From Coriaria nepalensis (lineage: Eukaryota > Streptophyta > Magnoliopsida > Cucurbitales > Coriariaceae), in NCBI GenBank assembly GCA_027186245.1, contig CP114498.1, positions 8,239,001 through 8,303,000 on the forward strand: DNA of 64,000 nucleotides. The letters run 5' to 3'. How positions within the stretch are numbered: position 1 is the first letter of the stretch; each line of letters opens with the position of its first letter. This document shows, in pieces, positions 11,218 through 21,763 of the stretch. Under the pieces are notes generated by a model. That model was given only the letters and a program-made list of their open reading frames with translations. It ran no database searches and was not told the origin of the DNA. The position numbers were made by a program, and so were the translations under genes.

Positions 11218-13344
11218 TCAAAAAAGCCCTAATAAGAAAACAAGCAATATTGAAGCAAATAGAGTAGTAGTAGTAATAGTAATAGTAGAGAAAGCAAAGA
11301 GACGTGCATTATAGCAGAATTGGGTAGAAATGGGTGGCGGCGGCAGCATGCATTCATCGCCATTGAAGTAAACCTTCGTCGGAAAAGCCCATCCTTTCTT
11401 GAACGTGAAAGTTTTCTTGTCCTTTTGAAGTAGCACTTCGGATTGAACATTTCCAAATGGTCCAGCTTCCATAAGCAAGTCGCTGTAGTATTTTATCCCG
11501 TAAAACATCCCGGTATCATCTGTAACCGTTCGACAAATACCGGCTTATTTAGAATGAAAAGTTTGGTACTTACTTATGGATTGGTAGGGGACAAGGGGCT
11601 TGTAATCAAAGCTGAAAACTTGAGTGACATTGTTGAGATTTGGATGCTGAATGACAAGACTCCACCGGGTGTAGTTCATGCGGTAATTGAAGTTTGTGAT
11701 GGAAATCTTAACACGCCAATAGTCCTTGTAGTTGACCTTCACACGCCAATGAACCCTAACCGGACACATGTCATGTGTGCATTGGAGCAATGGGGCGTTG
11801 TCTTTTCTGGGAGTGTTTACTCCCACCATTTTCAGAAGGTGAGAATCACTCCTGTTTCATTTTCAATACAAATAGCACCATATTAAACCTCAGTATGAAT
11901 ATGTGGCATGGTCATATGGTAACGGTATACAAGTCATATCAACATCTGATATCGAAAAATTATGACGTAACATTATTCTAACGAGTGAGGATTCGATGTC
12001 TACCCTGTCCATATTTCAATTTTTACCCTACCTTCAAATGAATTCTTTCCGCTCATTTTCTATCGGATGGCTAAGAGAGCGTCACATCATGATCGACTAA
12101 AAATTAATCATTTTCCACGCAGCTAATTTTTAGCCGATCATAATGTGGCGCTCCCTTAGCCATCAGATAGAAAATGAGCGGATGAAAATGTAGTAGGTAC
12201 CAAATATGGTAAGCACCGAATCCAAGCTTCATTCTAACGGATAAAGTGTAACTTATATCATGTGTAGCTAAGGAGCTCTGAGTTTGGAACTAGGGGAAAA
12301 TGGTGGATTACTTACTTGACACAAGTGTCTTTGGCTCGGCATCCACAAGCACAGGAAGGGCAAGGAGTGATAGTGTCATTGTAGAAAGATGAGAAGGAGA
12401 CACAACAACCTGGGTTCTTTCTGGCCAGGAACTGTGAATATGTGCATGTCACATTCCATGTCACTGCATGCAACATATTTGTGATCAAATCCATATGGGT
12501 GTCACATGAATCAAATTTCCGAAAAACTCCATGGAGATTGAACTAATTGCAAAGAGAAGAAAATCCTACTCAGTGCCTGAGTTTTGCGTCGGCGATCTGG
12601 GGTGAGAAAAGCGGTGGAAGGCACAACTTTAGTCGGACCACAAGCGTATCCCGGTCCCGGCCCAAGCAAAGTGAACTTCTTAGGAAGCTTAACTGTCTTG
12701 TTCGAGGTGCCGGCTTGCCAACACTCACCTGAAAGGCAGAAACAGAAGCTTATGGGTCCTGGCCACAAGCTGCCACAACACCTCCTTTGCAACAATTTGT
12801 AAACTGTTGGTTGTAAGGAACACCAGGTAGCAAGTCCACAACTGTAGGGTTTTTCTTACAACAATGACGTATGTTCGCTTTAAACTTGGAGCAATCACCT
12901 TGCTCTGTGGTTTGAGCTCCTACCATGGACCATATCACTTATTTCTTGGCCCACGTCCACCCTAAGGTCCAACCCGGGCTCATTATGTGCCGGTACATTT
13001 GAAAATTGTTCATAGTTACCACTGCCTAAATGTTAATTTAGCAACAAAAGTGATCAGTAGTCTCAAAAGGCTAAACCGTTTGATAAAAAAACGTATTATG
13101 ACAATATTTAGTACTAACCACATAACCGTCCGGCGTCCACGACATAATATCCCACTTAATCGTTATGTTCCCGGTTGGATCCAACGGATCATATGCAGCT
13201 GATCAAATCAGTCCCAAAAAAACAGCAATTAAGTTATAAAGTGACAATATTGCGAAACCGAAATCTTAATCATTGATTAAGATTATTACCTGCATGATTA
13301 GAGAAGATGAAGAGAAAGAAGATAATGGAGATGAAGATTCTCAT
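11218..13344 (-). pseudogene. COBL4: COBRA-like protein 4 (IRX6-type), pseudogene
   Basis: COBRA-like GPI-anchored cell-wall proteins; COBL4/IRX6 acts in cellulose deposition in secondary walls. Inferred exons (minus): 13344-13290 (signal peptide MRIFISIIFFLF), 13198-13119 (AYDPLDPTGNITIKWDIMSW), 13025-12570, 12463-12316 (CCVSFSSFYND, CPSCACGC), 11851-11574 and 11519-about 11218 (NDTGMFYG, DECMLPPP). Splice sites look normal. The third exon has TAA at 12939-12941 in place of Glu after WAKK, another TAA at 12750-12752 after GQDP, and a one-base deletion near 12717 (VSVG|QAGTSNKT). Its length of 456 is off by one from the required phase. The C-terminus also changes frame near 11330: the family block PFLPNSA and the hydrophobic GPI-type tail are in a different frame from DECMLPPP. 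No full protein can be made. Confidence 0.92.
11984..12230. mobile_element. Mutator-type MITE in a COBL4 intron
   Basis: A 247-base foldback lies in the intron between 12315 and 11852. The inner arms (about 12049-12108 and 12122-12181) are near-perfect inverted repeats sharing CTATCGGATGGCTAAG-like sequence. The outer ends match less well (GGATTCGATGTCTACC against GGTAAGCACCGAATCC inverted). The identical 9-mer ATTCTAACG flanks both sides (11975-11983 and 12231-12239). A 9-base target duplication is typical of Mutator-like elements. Confidence 0.8.
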
Positions 13345-14439
13345 AATGATTTTCGACTCGAATTGCCTCGGATGCTGCAGCAGCAAGGTGCAATTGCCAC
13401 TAGTTACTGGATTACCTAGGCGAAGAGATTTGCGCATGCAAACTAAAGGGACCTTGTACGGCTGTAAAGATGGCTTACCTAATGGTTGTTAAGACAAGCA
13501 TATAAATATTTATGTAACATGTTTATCTATCATTGTCTCTCTAGAACTGTCTGTTTTTTCCATAACTTAAAGCGAGGAATAGGTGAGAGGAGTGGCGGGA
13601 GATGTAAAGTAAGAGGGAGCATTGGACTAGATGAATTGAAGTTACCCTTGCAATTTTTGTATGTTATAAAGAGAAAACGATAAAATTACTTGGGCACCCC
13701 TTGTAGTTTGCACTTGTTATATGTGTATCCTCTATGATTTCATAACCTACACATATACCCTTTATGACCATCTAGTTTTATTAAATATTTTGAATTTTGA
13801 TATGACATTAATTTATTTAAAACATCACGTCAATGTATTTAATAAAAATTAATAGTATAATAATTTTTTTTTTTTTATAATAAAATCTTAATACGAATTA
13901 TTACTCTTTAAAAGATATATTAGATATCTTTCATTTCACATTATAGCATCACAACTTTTCATTTATATTACTTTGTATCCCGAGTTTTTTTTTTTTTTTT
14001 TTCTTTCATTTATACTATTTTTGTCTTTACTTTTTTCACGTTCTCTTTATCATTCTTTATAAACGAACTCCATAGTCAAGAAAGTCAAATAAATTTGTTT
14101 GAAACATAGTCTTACAATCAATATCTACATTCTTTTATCTCTTTCTTATAAAATCTTTCTCAAATCTAAAGATCCACCATCGATGGAAGTTCAAAGAAAA
14201 AGAAATCTCCTCTTTTCAGCACTTGTCTTCAATTAATTAATACTATAAGGGTTACATATATAGATTATGAAACCACAGGGGACGCACGTATAATTACTCA
14301 GAGAAAAAAAATGGTATTATAAGTACTCTGGGGAGGCATATCATAGACTGGATCCGGAAAATTAAAAGATATTAATGATTCGGTACAAAATATTAGGATC
14401 CGAAAGATCCGGTTGGGTATCTGGGAACCGGATCATAAA
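13345..14439. other. COBL4 upstream region, AT-rich intergenic
   Basis: Former promoter side of the COBL4 pseudogene, then AT-rich sequence with T-rich runs near 13864 and 13987. No coding block is recognised. Confidence 0.35.
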
Positions 14440-14900
14440 GCACAACCCTACTCGGATGGTGCCGGATTTGTTCGAGGGTACCCCTTCAGCTTAAGCGAAG
14501 GTGTCCTGATTGCTGTTTCTCATGGTCTCTGGCTCAACATCCCAGATTATGATGCCCCTACCCAACTTGTCGAGCCTCTTGAAATAAACACTAGGTGCAG
14601 GTTATATCACATGGCACTATTATAACATAAGGTACATTTTTTTCTCATTGACCTAACTCTAAGTTCGAGTTTGATCGAGTGATTAATAAATAGTTAATTA
14701 ATATATTGTTCGGGCGGGAAACAAAAAGGGTACGTTGATGCTGTTCAAACAATACCAATGGGCACATTGTTCCCTATGTGTGGTATGAATTTGGCATTCG
14801 ATCTTCAGCTTATTGAGCTAGCCATGTACTTTGGGCTTATGGGTGATGGTCAGCCCATTGGTCCCTAAGATGATATGTGGGCCGGTGTTGGTGCATCAAG
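14440..14900 (+). pseudogene. UDP-arabinopyranose mutase / RGP, internal fragment
   Basis: Reversibly glycosylated polypeptides interconvert UDP-arabinopyranose and UDP-arabinofuranose for wall polysaccharides. Two exon-like blocks match the family closely: FVRGYPFSL and [19 protein letters not shown] at about 14465-14600, then [23 protein letters not shown] and [13 protein letters not shown] at about 14731-14865, with an intron-sized gap between. TAA at about 14866-14868 replaces the Arg/Tyr before DDMWAG. No N-terminal third (with the DxD region) and no C-terminal part is found, so this is a truncated, dead copy. It lies next to COBL4 and the carrier, as RGP2 does in Arabidopsis (from memory). 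Confidence 0.88.
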
Positions 14901-16744
14901 GTTCGGTTCCCCTATTACATATGCTATTTTTCCAATTGCATCTCTTTTATTTAGAAAAAAAAAAAAAAGTAATAACAATAATATAAGAAAACCATATTTT
15001 TGGCTGTAATACATATATATTAATTAAAACTAAATTAAATTTGAAGAATTTTATAAACAAATTCAAAATTATGCATCAACTCGCACCCATAATAACTTTT
15101 TAAAGAAAAATATTGAGGTAAGCATGAAACAACCCATTTGTAAATCTTAAGATGAGCTTAAAATCCTGTCCGTACCAGATGCTGCTTAAAGCCTAAAAGC
15201 TTGATTTAAAAAGTTGATTAATTTGATTAACTCATGAAAGGTGTGGGTTGAATTAGTTTTTGTATGTTTTGTTTTTCTTTGGCAGAATAAGGAACATCGT
15301 TAATTCGAGCTGTTGATGCCATTGTTGACTCATTCTTCTTCTTCCTTTATAACAGGCAATACACAAAATGTTGGCCCATGAAAATGGGCCCAAATAAAAA
15401 ATATGGCCCACGACATTCTAACTAGCTGAGCTAATAGGCCTGTTGAAACACTAGACCGAATCGACCTTTTACCACATAAATCAACAAATTAACTAAGAAC
15501 GCGATGTACCGTTTTGACTTTTGGTTAAATAATTGCATCTCATGCGCTAGTTACTGTAGTAAAAAAGTACGACCTTAAATGAAAAGCAACATCTGCCGGC
15601 GTCGGTACACCCGTTGTCTAAACTCGACACGTGTACAATCAGAGGACCGGTCAGGGAAAACTTAAAAGCACCGACACGACACCGCAAAAAAAAAAAGACC
15701 TACGATTGAAAGTTGAGAGAGGTAGCTTATAAGGATTCGATTTCCATCGCCGGTTGTCACCTGGAACTGTTCATATCAAACAGCCAATGAGAGCTCGACA
15801 CGTTGATGGACAGTAAGATCTTTAGACACAGTAGCAGGTGCAAGTAACAGTGCTCTGGTCTGGCCGGTGCAGCCAAAAATAAAATAGTAATTAAAATAAA
15901 TAAATCTAATATAAAATCGTTCGGGAACTGAAGAAACTGTTGCGTTGCTTCTTGCTTGTCTATGACAATGAGTCTATGGAGTTATGACGCAAATATTTGG
16001 AACATAAAACGGTCCAGTTGGTTAGAAACACACGTGTTTTCCGTTTAACCGCTAGATTTTCAACTGTTTTACCTCTTTATTTTTTTTATTTATTATTTTT
16101 TTTTTTTTAGAGTTTTGTGATTGGTTACAAATTTTCATTTAATATTGACTCATATTATAATATTTTATTTAATAAAATAAATGGTTGATATTTATAACCA
16201 TAAATAAATTTATGTCACTTTGAATTATACTTTTATCTCACAATCTTACCGACTAACACTACTTAGAAAACTCCTTACCAAAAAAAAAAATTGAATTATT
16301 GAAAATTGTGAACCAAATAATATCTTTGATTTATAGGCACATGGCAAGTAGCTGTCAGCTGTCTTAGCTTGTAGGTCTTTTCTCAAGTCCATGAAGAGCA
16401 TGTGGGAATGGATGGTCTATGTACAGTGTCATTAATCATACTTCCTACACTCTTTCCTTCTTATATAAAGGAACCTTTAATTTTCACCCTTTACATGATA
16501 TCCTCCAACATCGTACTATACTTGTAGTTGTCCCCAAATCGATTTAAATGTAAGTTCCAAATCAATCATGCATATACATATCTATATATATATGCGAAAT
16601 TGTGGAATATTATTTGAATATTCAAACAGTAATGATCGTGCAACTACGATCATTGTAACAATAATGAAGAAATATCTGCATTGTAATGCAAGGACAAATT
16701 AGGAGTCGGAAAGCAGCGGCGTGAATTGTTATTGATTGACTTTA
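14901..16744. other. intergenic, no gene recognised
   Basis: Searched for the rest of the RGP gene and found none. The part near 15590-15850 is less AT-rich and has several ACGTG cores (for example ACACGTGTAC near 15630), so it may once have been a promoter. The remainder is AT-rich with poly-T/A runs. Confidence 0.35.
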
Positions 16745-18279
16745 TTGATGTATAAAAAATATTTGATACGTGTCGAAGAGATAATTAGGTTGCGGTCCGA
16801 ATTAAACGCGAGTCGATTATAATTAAATCGATTAATTCAAATTAATTAATTAATTTAACCGATTAGAAGTAATTTTAATAGGGTATTATTTAATTTTGAT
16901 CGTTGTATATGATTTAAATTAAGTGAATTTTATTAAATATAGGATATTCACAATAAAAGGAATTAATTATTTGAATTGATGACGTGGTATAAGGAATTAT
17001 TATAAATCATCTCTACAAGAATCATGAAAAGTGTAATCTTAACCGTCCAAAAAAAGGCAAAATAACTTCCACCACCCAAGAAGTTCGACCGAAATTGGAG
17101 AAACAACCAATCATTTTGGCCGAAACCGGAAGAGGAAAGGGAGAAGTTGATCGAAATTGCAAGAGAAAAATAAAGATTTTGATCGAGATACTCGCACAAA
17201 TAATATTTTTCCAAAAAAAAAAGCGACTAGAAATTGATCTATTCTCACAAACTTGATGGTCGGCCAAAAGTGAAGAAGAGAGAAGGGGGGACGGGTTTGG
17301 CCAAATTTGTGGAAAGTGAGGGGAAATCAGTTTCAATGAACTTGGACTCAATCTCGACTGTTGGTTCATTAACCATCCACAGAAAAGGAGGTCAGAGCCC
17401 ACGAAGTAGGGAAGTAGCGTTTGAAAGAGGAGAAGTGGGAAGTCGACTTCACTTCGACTTATACGACAATGTCATTAATTCGTTTTCTTATAAATAGAAG
17501 GCATTGGTAAAGTTAAAAAGAGACATCAATCAACATATTAACACACATCAAAACAACAACACTCAAATAATCACCAACAAAAATCTAAGAAACACTTCTG
17601 AATTCTCTCCCTCTATCAAATTTATCATCATCAAGTCTGACACGACACTTGTCATTCCTCCGAAAAAGTATACCTCTCATTCCATAACATCTGTTCTTAG
17701 GAATAATGATTGGAGCACTAGATACTCATCCGAGTGAAAATCTCGATTCGTGTCTTATTCATTCATTTAATTTATCGCATCTTAGAAATAGGCATTATAT
17801 AGATTTATTTCACGTATAGAACTCATATTTAATTTCAATTTTATCAAAATATTATTTAATTTATTTAATCATTCTTTGAAGTAGTTTATTTCATTGATAG
17901 TCATGTATTTATTTCAAGTATTTATCTTCTCGAGTTTCCATTTTTGTTGTTCTTCTTTATTTTAACAAAATAGCTTCTAATTTAGTATGTTCGTAAGAAA
18001 ATACGTTGAAAATAAAGTAAAATTTAGATTAGCCTAAAATTTTTGCCTATCCGTCATAATAGTTAGATTTTATTTTTTTTAACAAAATGATAGCATTTAT
18101 TACATTTATTTAATTTTTTAATTGATAGTGTAAATTTCACTCTAAATTTTTAGCACATCCGCATTTATTACAATTACTTATTTTATCTTTTTGCATTGAT
18201 TAACCAAATATTTACGACCGTACAACTCATGTGGCCTTTGTCAACTATTGTGTGGCAACGAATTTTTCCGACGTCAACA
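16745..18279 (+). repeat. left LTR of the Tat-like element
   Basis: About 1.5 kb. The start is set where homology with the right copy begins and could be some tens of bases earlier. The 3' end is at GTCAACA (18279). The same LTR family recurs in reverse orientation at 45396-46560. Confidence 0.75.
17488..17497 (+). promoter_or_regulatory. TATA box of the LTR promoter
   Basis: TTATAAATAG is followed about 30 bases later by an A/C-rich leader (CATCAATCAACATATTAACA), typical for the U3/R boundary of plant Ty3 LTRs. The related solo LTR at 45.4-46.6 kb keeps the motif as CCTATAAATAAAAG on the minus strand. Confidence 0.6.
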
Positions 18280-19734
18280 GATTTTCATGTCCAGTGGGGC
18301 TTGTTACAAGTGAATAGTTAGAAGTCTAGTAAATGGCGAACAATTATAGACTCACAATCATGATCTTTTCTAGTGATAGTCTTCACTGCTAGATACGGAT
18401 GATAATCATAATAATGACCTGAATCAAGTGGAACTAATTGCTCTACCTCCGATGATGCCTCCATATAATATCCAGAGGCAGCCGGAGGAAAAGGTTGCCT
18501 CAACTCCAAGACCGTCGAATTCCTATTTGGCCTGAAGCACCATAATTCGATCCAACAGACCGATTGATGACTCGACTTATCGAACGGCTAGAAGCGGTTG
18601 AAATACGATCGGAGACTACAATGACTTATTTTCTTGACCATTTGGAATGGCTCAATCAACATCTACAACTGATCGAGTCGCTTCACCCGCCCTAATAACT
18701 GGACTGTCGTGGAGGGCAATTAAACAGCCAAACTTGAATGCCTGTATTTGAAGTCAACAGTCCTTCGAGGGTAAAACCTGATTGAAAAGAAATTCCAACG
18801 GTCATCCCAAACCGGTCTCTCGATCACCCATTACATAACCAACCCAAAGTTTAGCCCGACCACCCTATCGCCCTCCAAACACAGTTAGGTCACATAACTA
18901 ACTAAGGTCGACACTGCCTCTGTTGTTGAAGAGAAATGCCGGTGGGTTTCCCAAAGGTAATTTCCCGACGTATCTAAGACAACCGCCGCTACCTTTCCAA
19001 CCGCTATATGGGCCGCCACATGCTTCCTGTGCTGGCATACCACTGGGGGAATTTTCCCTTGGACGACAAGCGGTAACTCCTTTGAGTTACTCTAATTCTG
19101 TATGTGCAATCAAAGCCCACCACTCAAATGACAATCGATAGGGACAAGATCTGTAACATAGTCTAAGAAATGTACGACTCATTATTTTTGGACTAAACCG
19201 AAGAGTATAACTACATTATTTTTGTCCTAAATGGCCGAAAGAGGAAATTATAGGAATAATATACATCGAGGCTCAAACAAGTGAATCTATGATGGTTATG
19301 AGATGATCCCACAAACGATCAATGCCATTGAGACATTTAGTAGTCGTCAGTATGACATTTTGGCGAGTTTCGACTATGGTTCAGTCTTTTGATAAGTTTT
19401 ATGTCGAATGATTAACTTTTCGGATTTCTCACCGATAAGTTACTTTAATGTCCAATATAGCCTCCAAGGTGTCAAACCCTTTCGACCTCAGGTCATCAAG
19501 CCAAACTTCAAGTTCAACGATTTTAGAATTAATATCGGAACACTCCGAGTGAAGCTCTTGAAAGAGGTCTTACTTCTCCTGAATCTAATTCCTTTTCCGG
19601 TCCAAGTGGTTTAGCTCTTGGCCATGTTCCACGAGGAACTCTAAGGCCCGAAATCATATTCAGGTTTGTTATGTGTGAAGGGAAATAAGCTGCATGATCT
19701 TCTCCAACAACTTCTTGACACAGATCTGCAGCCG

Positions 19735-19789
19735 ACCATCAACCCGGCCCGATTTACTCATACCATCAACCCGACCCGATTTACATGAG
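19735..19789. repeat. 27-base tandem duplication
   Basis: ACCATCAACCCGGCCCGATT and the following seven bases is repeated immediately (from 19762) with one or two changes, inside the LTR-element body. Confidence 0.75.
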
Positions 19790-20165
19790 TAAATCGACGA
19801 GTTGCACATCTAATAAATGATAATGTTCGGCCAAGGCTACACATTGCTCCAAAAACAAACAAAGTTTAGCTTTAAGAGGGCGAAACTCCTCTGGAAGCTC
19901 GACTGCATCTGAAGTGAGGAAGGTTGTATAAGACATTTGAATCTAAAGATGATTAATAACAGCGTCAAACTTAAGATCATTCGAAACAAGTTCAGTCCCC
20001 TCGACCATATCAAGGATGCTAGCATTAGGATACTGGTCCATGAGACAAGACACCCGTTCAAAAGAATGTGAAAAGCCACTTTAAGAGGATTTCGACCGAA
20101 ACTGGTATAGGATCGATCACGTCAGAATCGTTGATCAACTCGAGTTCCTTGATTTCTTTTTCCAT
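19787..20165 (-). pseudogene. antisense ORF remnant (aORF-like) upstream of the 3' LTR
   Basis: Minus-strand reading opens with MEKEIKELELINDSDVIDP at 20165. It then needs one frame change near 20063 to continue as FERVSCLMDQYPN, SILDMVEGTELVSNDLKFD, then, after an in-frame stop, SDAVELPEEFRPLKAKL and FLEQCVALAEHYHLLDVQLV, ending near 19787. The composition reads like real protein, not random sequence. I recognise no domain. An extra antisense ORF between pol and the 3' LTR is known in some Tat (Retand-type) elements, which fits its position. Confidence 0.45.
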
Positions 20166-20277
20166 GGTGAAAAGTGATGGAAATTGGGGAGTCGAAAATG
20201 TCTATTTATAAAGTGTTGTAGTCATTAATCTCCCTCATAAACTTCAAGTTTGAATTTTAATGAGAGAAATTAAGGAA

Positions 20278-20650
20278 TACATATATAAAAATTATTTGAC
20301 ACATGTCGCTAATTGATTAGGCTATGGTTCGAATTAAATGCACATTTGATATGGTTAAACCGATTGATTAAAATCAAGTCATTAATTTAACCAATTAGTG
20401 TTAGATTTAATTATTATTTAATCTCAATCAACTAAATATGACTTAAATCAAGTAAATTTGATTAAATATGAGATATTCACAATAAAAATAAAGAATTATT
20501 TGAATTGATGATATCAAAAAATGATCATAAATCACTTTTACAAGGATCATAAAAGTGCAATCTTGATCATCTACAGAAATAAATAACTTCCACCCAACCA
20601 AGAAGTTCTGCAAAAATTGGGAAAAGAATCAAGCATTTCGATTGAAATGC
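20278..20650 (+). repeat. truncated right LTR of the Tat-like element
   Basis: Direct-repeat copy of the first part of the left LTR. Homology stops at about 20650 and the remaining 1.1 kb of the LTR is absent. Confidence 0.7.
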
Positions 20651-21763
20651 TGACGAAGAGAGAGAGGGGAGGAAGAGCTTTCCAATATAGAGAGAGTAGG
20701 TGACAAAATTGTAATTTTCGCTCTCTCTCTTGTTAGAATGTGAAATAAGAAAAAAAATGCCACGTATGATAATTACTGCCACGTCATGCCTATTTTTGAA
20801 GTGGCGTATTGTTAGTGGGTGTTGATTATTCTGATTCTATACTAGGTTGTAATGAAATAAAAAAAAAAAAACTCGACAAGTCTAAGAGAGGACAGAAAGT
20901 GATAGCACGTATATCCACGCACCAAAAGAAGCGTGGCATTCACGAACCAACGAGAACATGACGCGTTGAAGGTACGGATATCGAAGGGCGGTTGCATTTA
21001 CACGCTACAGCTGAAAATGGGAAAGACAAATTCTAAACAAAGGTGTGAAAACTCAGAAGCTCACAGGTCTGTTTGTATGAAACTAGAAAGACCACCAGCT
21101 CTAGAGCTTAATAAATCTTATTTAATTTTAATTCATATTTTCTGAATTTAAATTAAGAAATAAAGGAAGATTATATATATATTTTATATATTTTTTTTCA
21201 TTAGATCCATTATCGGAGCATTTATTTAGTTATAATCTGATTAGTTTTTACTCGTTATGTAATTATGTTCTGATTAATTTTTATTTAATACTTAATTATA
21301 TATTAAAAATTAAAAATATTTACTTATAATAATTTATTAATAATCGATCTTTATATATTTTAATTTCGAGACGAATCTTACCTAGTTTTTTTGCCCTAAT
21401 CACTGGACCAATTACTAAATGTTGTTTTTTTGTTTAGATTAAATGGGAAGTAAACCAAAGCTAGAAGATAACAAAATTAACACCCTAGAACTAAAATTTG
21501 TCCCCCTCTCTCTCTCCCCTCATTTCTCTCTCTCTCTCTCTCTATCTGTCACCCTTTAGGGTTTGATCATATTTCTCTCTTTGGTTTTCACAAATTTAGT
21601 TGCATTTAAGAACCCAGCTGAGAAGAAAAAGGAGGATCAGCTAGTACCCAAGAAGAGAAAATTATTTCTAGAAAAAAGAAAAAAGGGAAAAATAATTAGG
21701 AAAAAAGGGGGGTTGAGTGTTTGGCCAGAGGGAAAGGAAAAGAAAAGATAAAGATAATAAATA
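20651..21763 (+). promoter_or_regulatory. upstream region and 5' UTR of the SEP gene
   Basis: About 1.1 kb of AT-rich upstream sequence. Immediately before the gene lies a CT-dinucleotide tract (about 21501-21544), then a telo-box (TTAGGGTTT, 21556-21564). Both are common in plant 5' leaders. The 5' UTR probably starts near the CT tract. The start of the LTR element at 16.7 kb and its truncated end at 20.65 kb put transposon sequence within 1.2 kb of the start codon. Confidence 0.5.

Larger units (their letters stand above)
16745..20650 (+). mobile_element. decayed Tat-like Ty3 LTR element with truncated right LTR
   Basis: The left LTR is about 16745-18279. Its first 350-400 bases recur in the same orientation at about 20278-20650, including the shared string ATATAGGATATTCACAATAAAA/ATATGAGATATTCACAATAAAA. 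The LTR ends in GACGTCAACA, directly followed by AGATTTTCATGTCCAGTGGGG (18279-18299). This looks like a mutated form of the AGATTGGCGCCGTCTGTGGGG primer-binding region common in Tat elements. The internal 2 kb has no recognisable gag or pol. It carries an antisense ORF remnant upstream of the 3' LTR. Class assignment is an inference from layout; the repeat structure is directly visible. Confidence 0.75.

Noticed and set aside
17504..17737. 77-codon plus-strand ORF
   Set aside because: It sits in the R/U5 part of an LTR and is the transcribed leader, not a gene.
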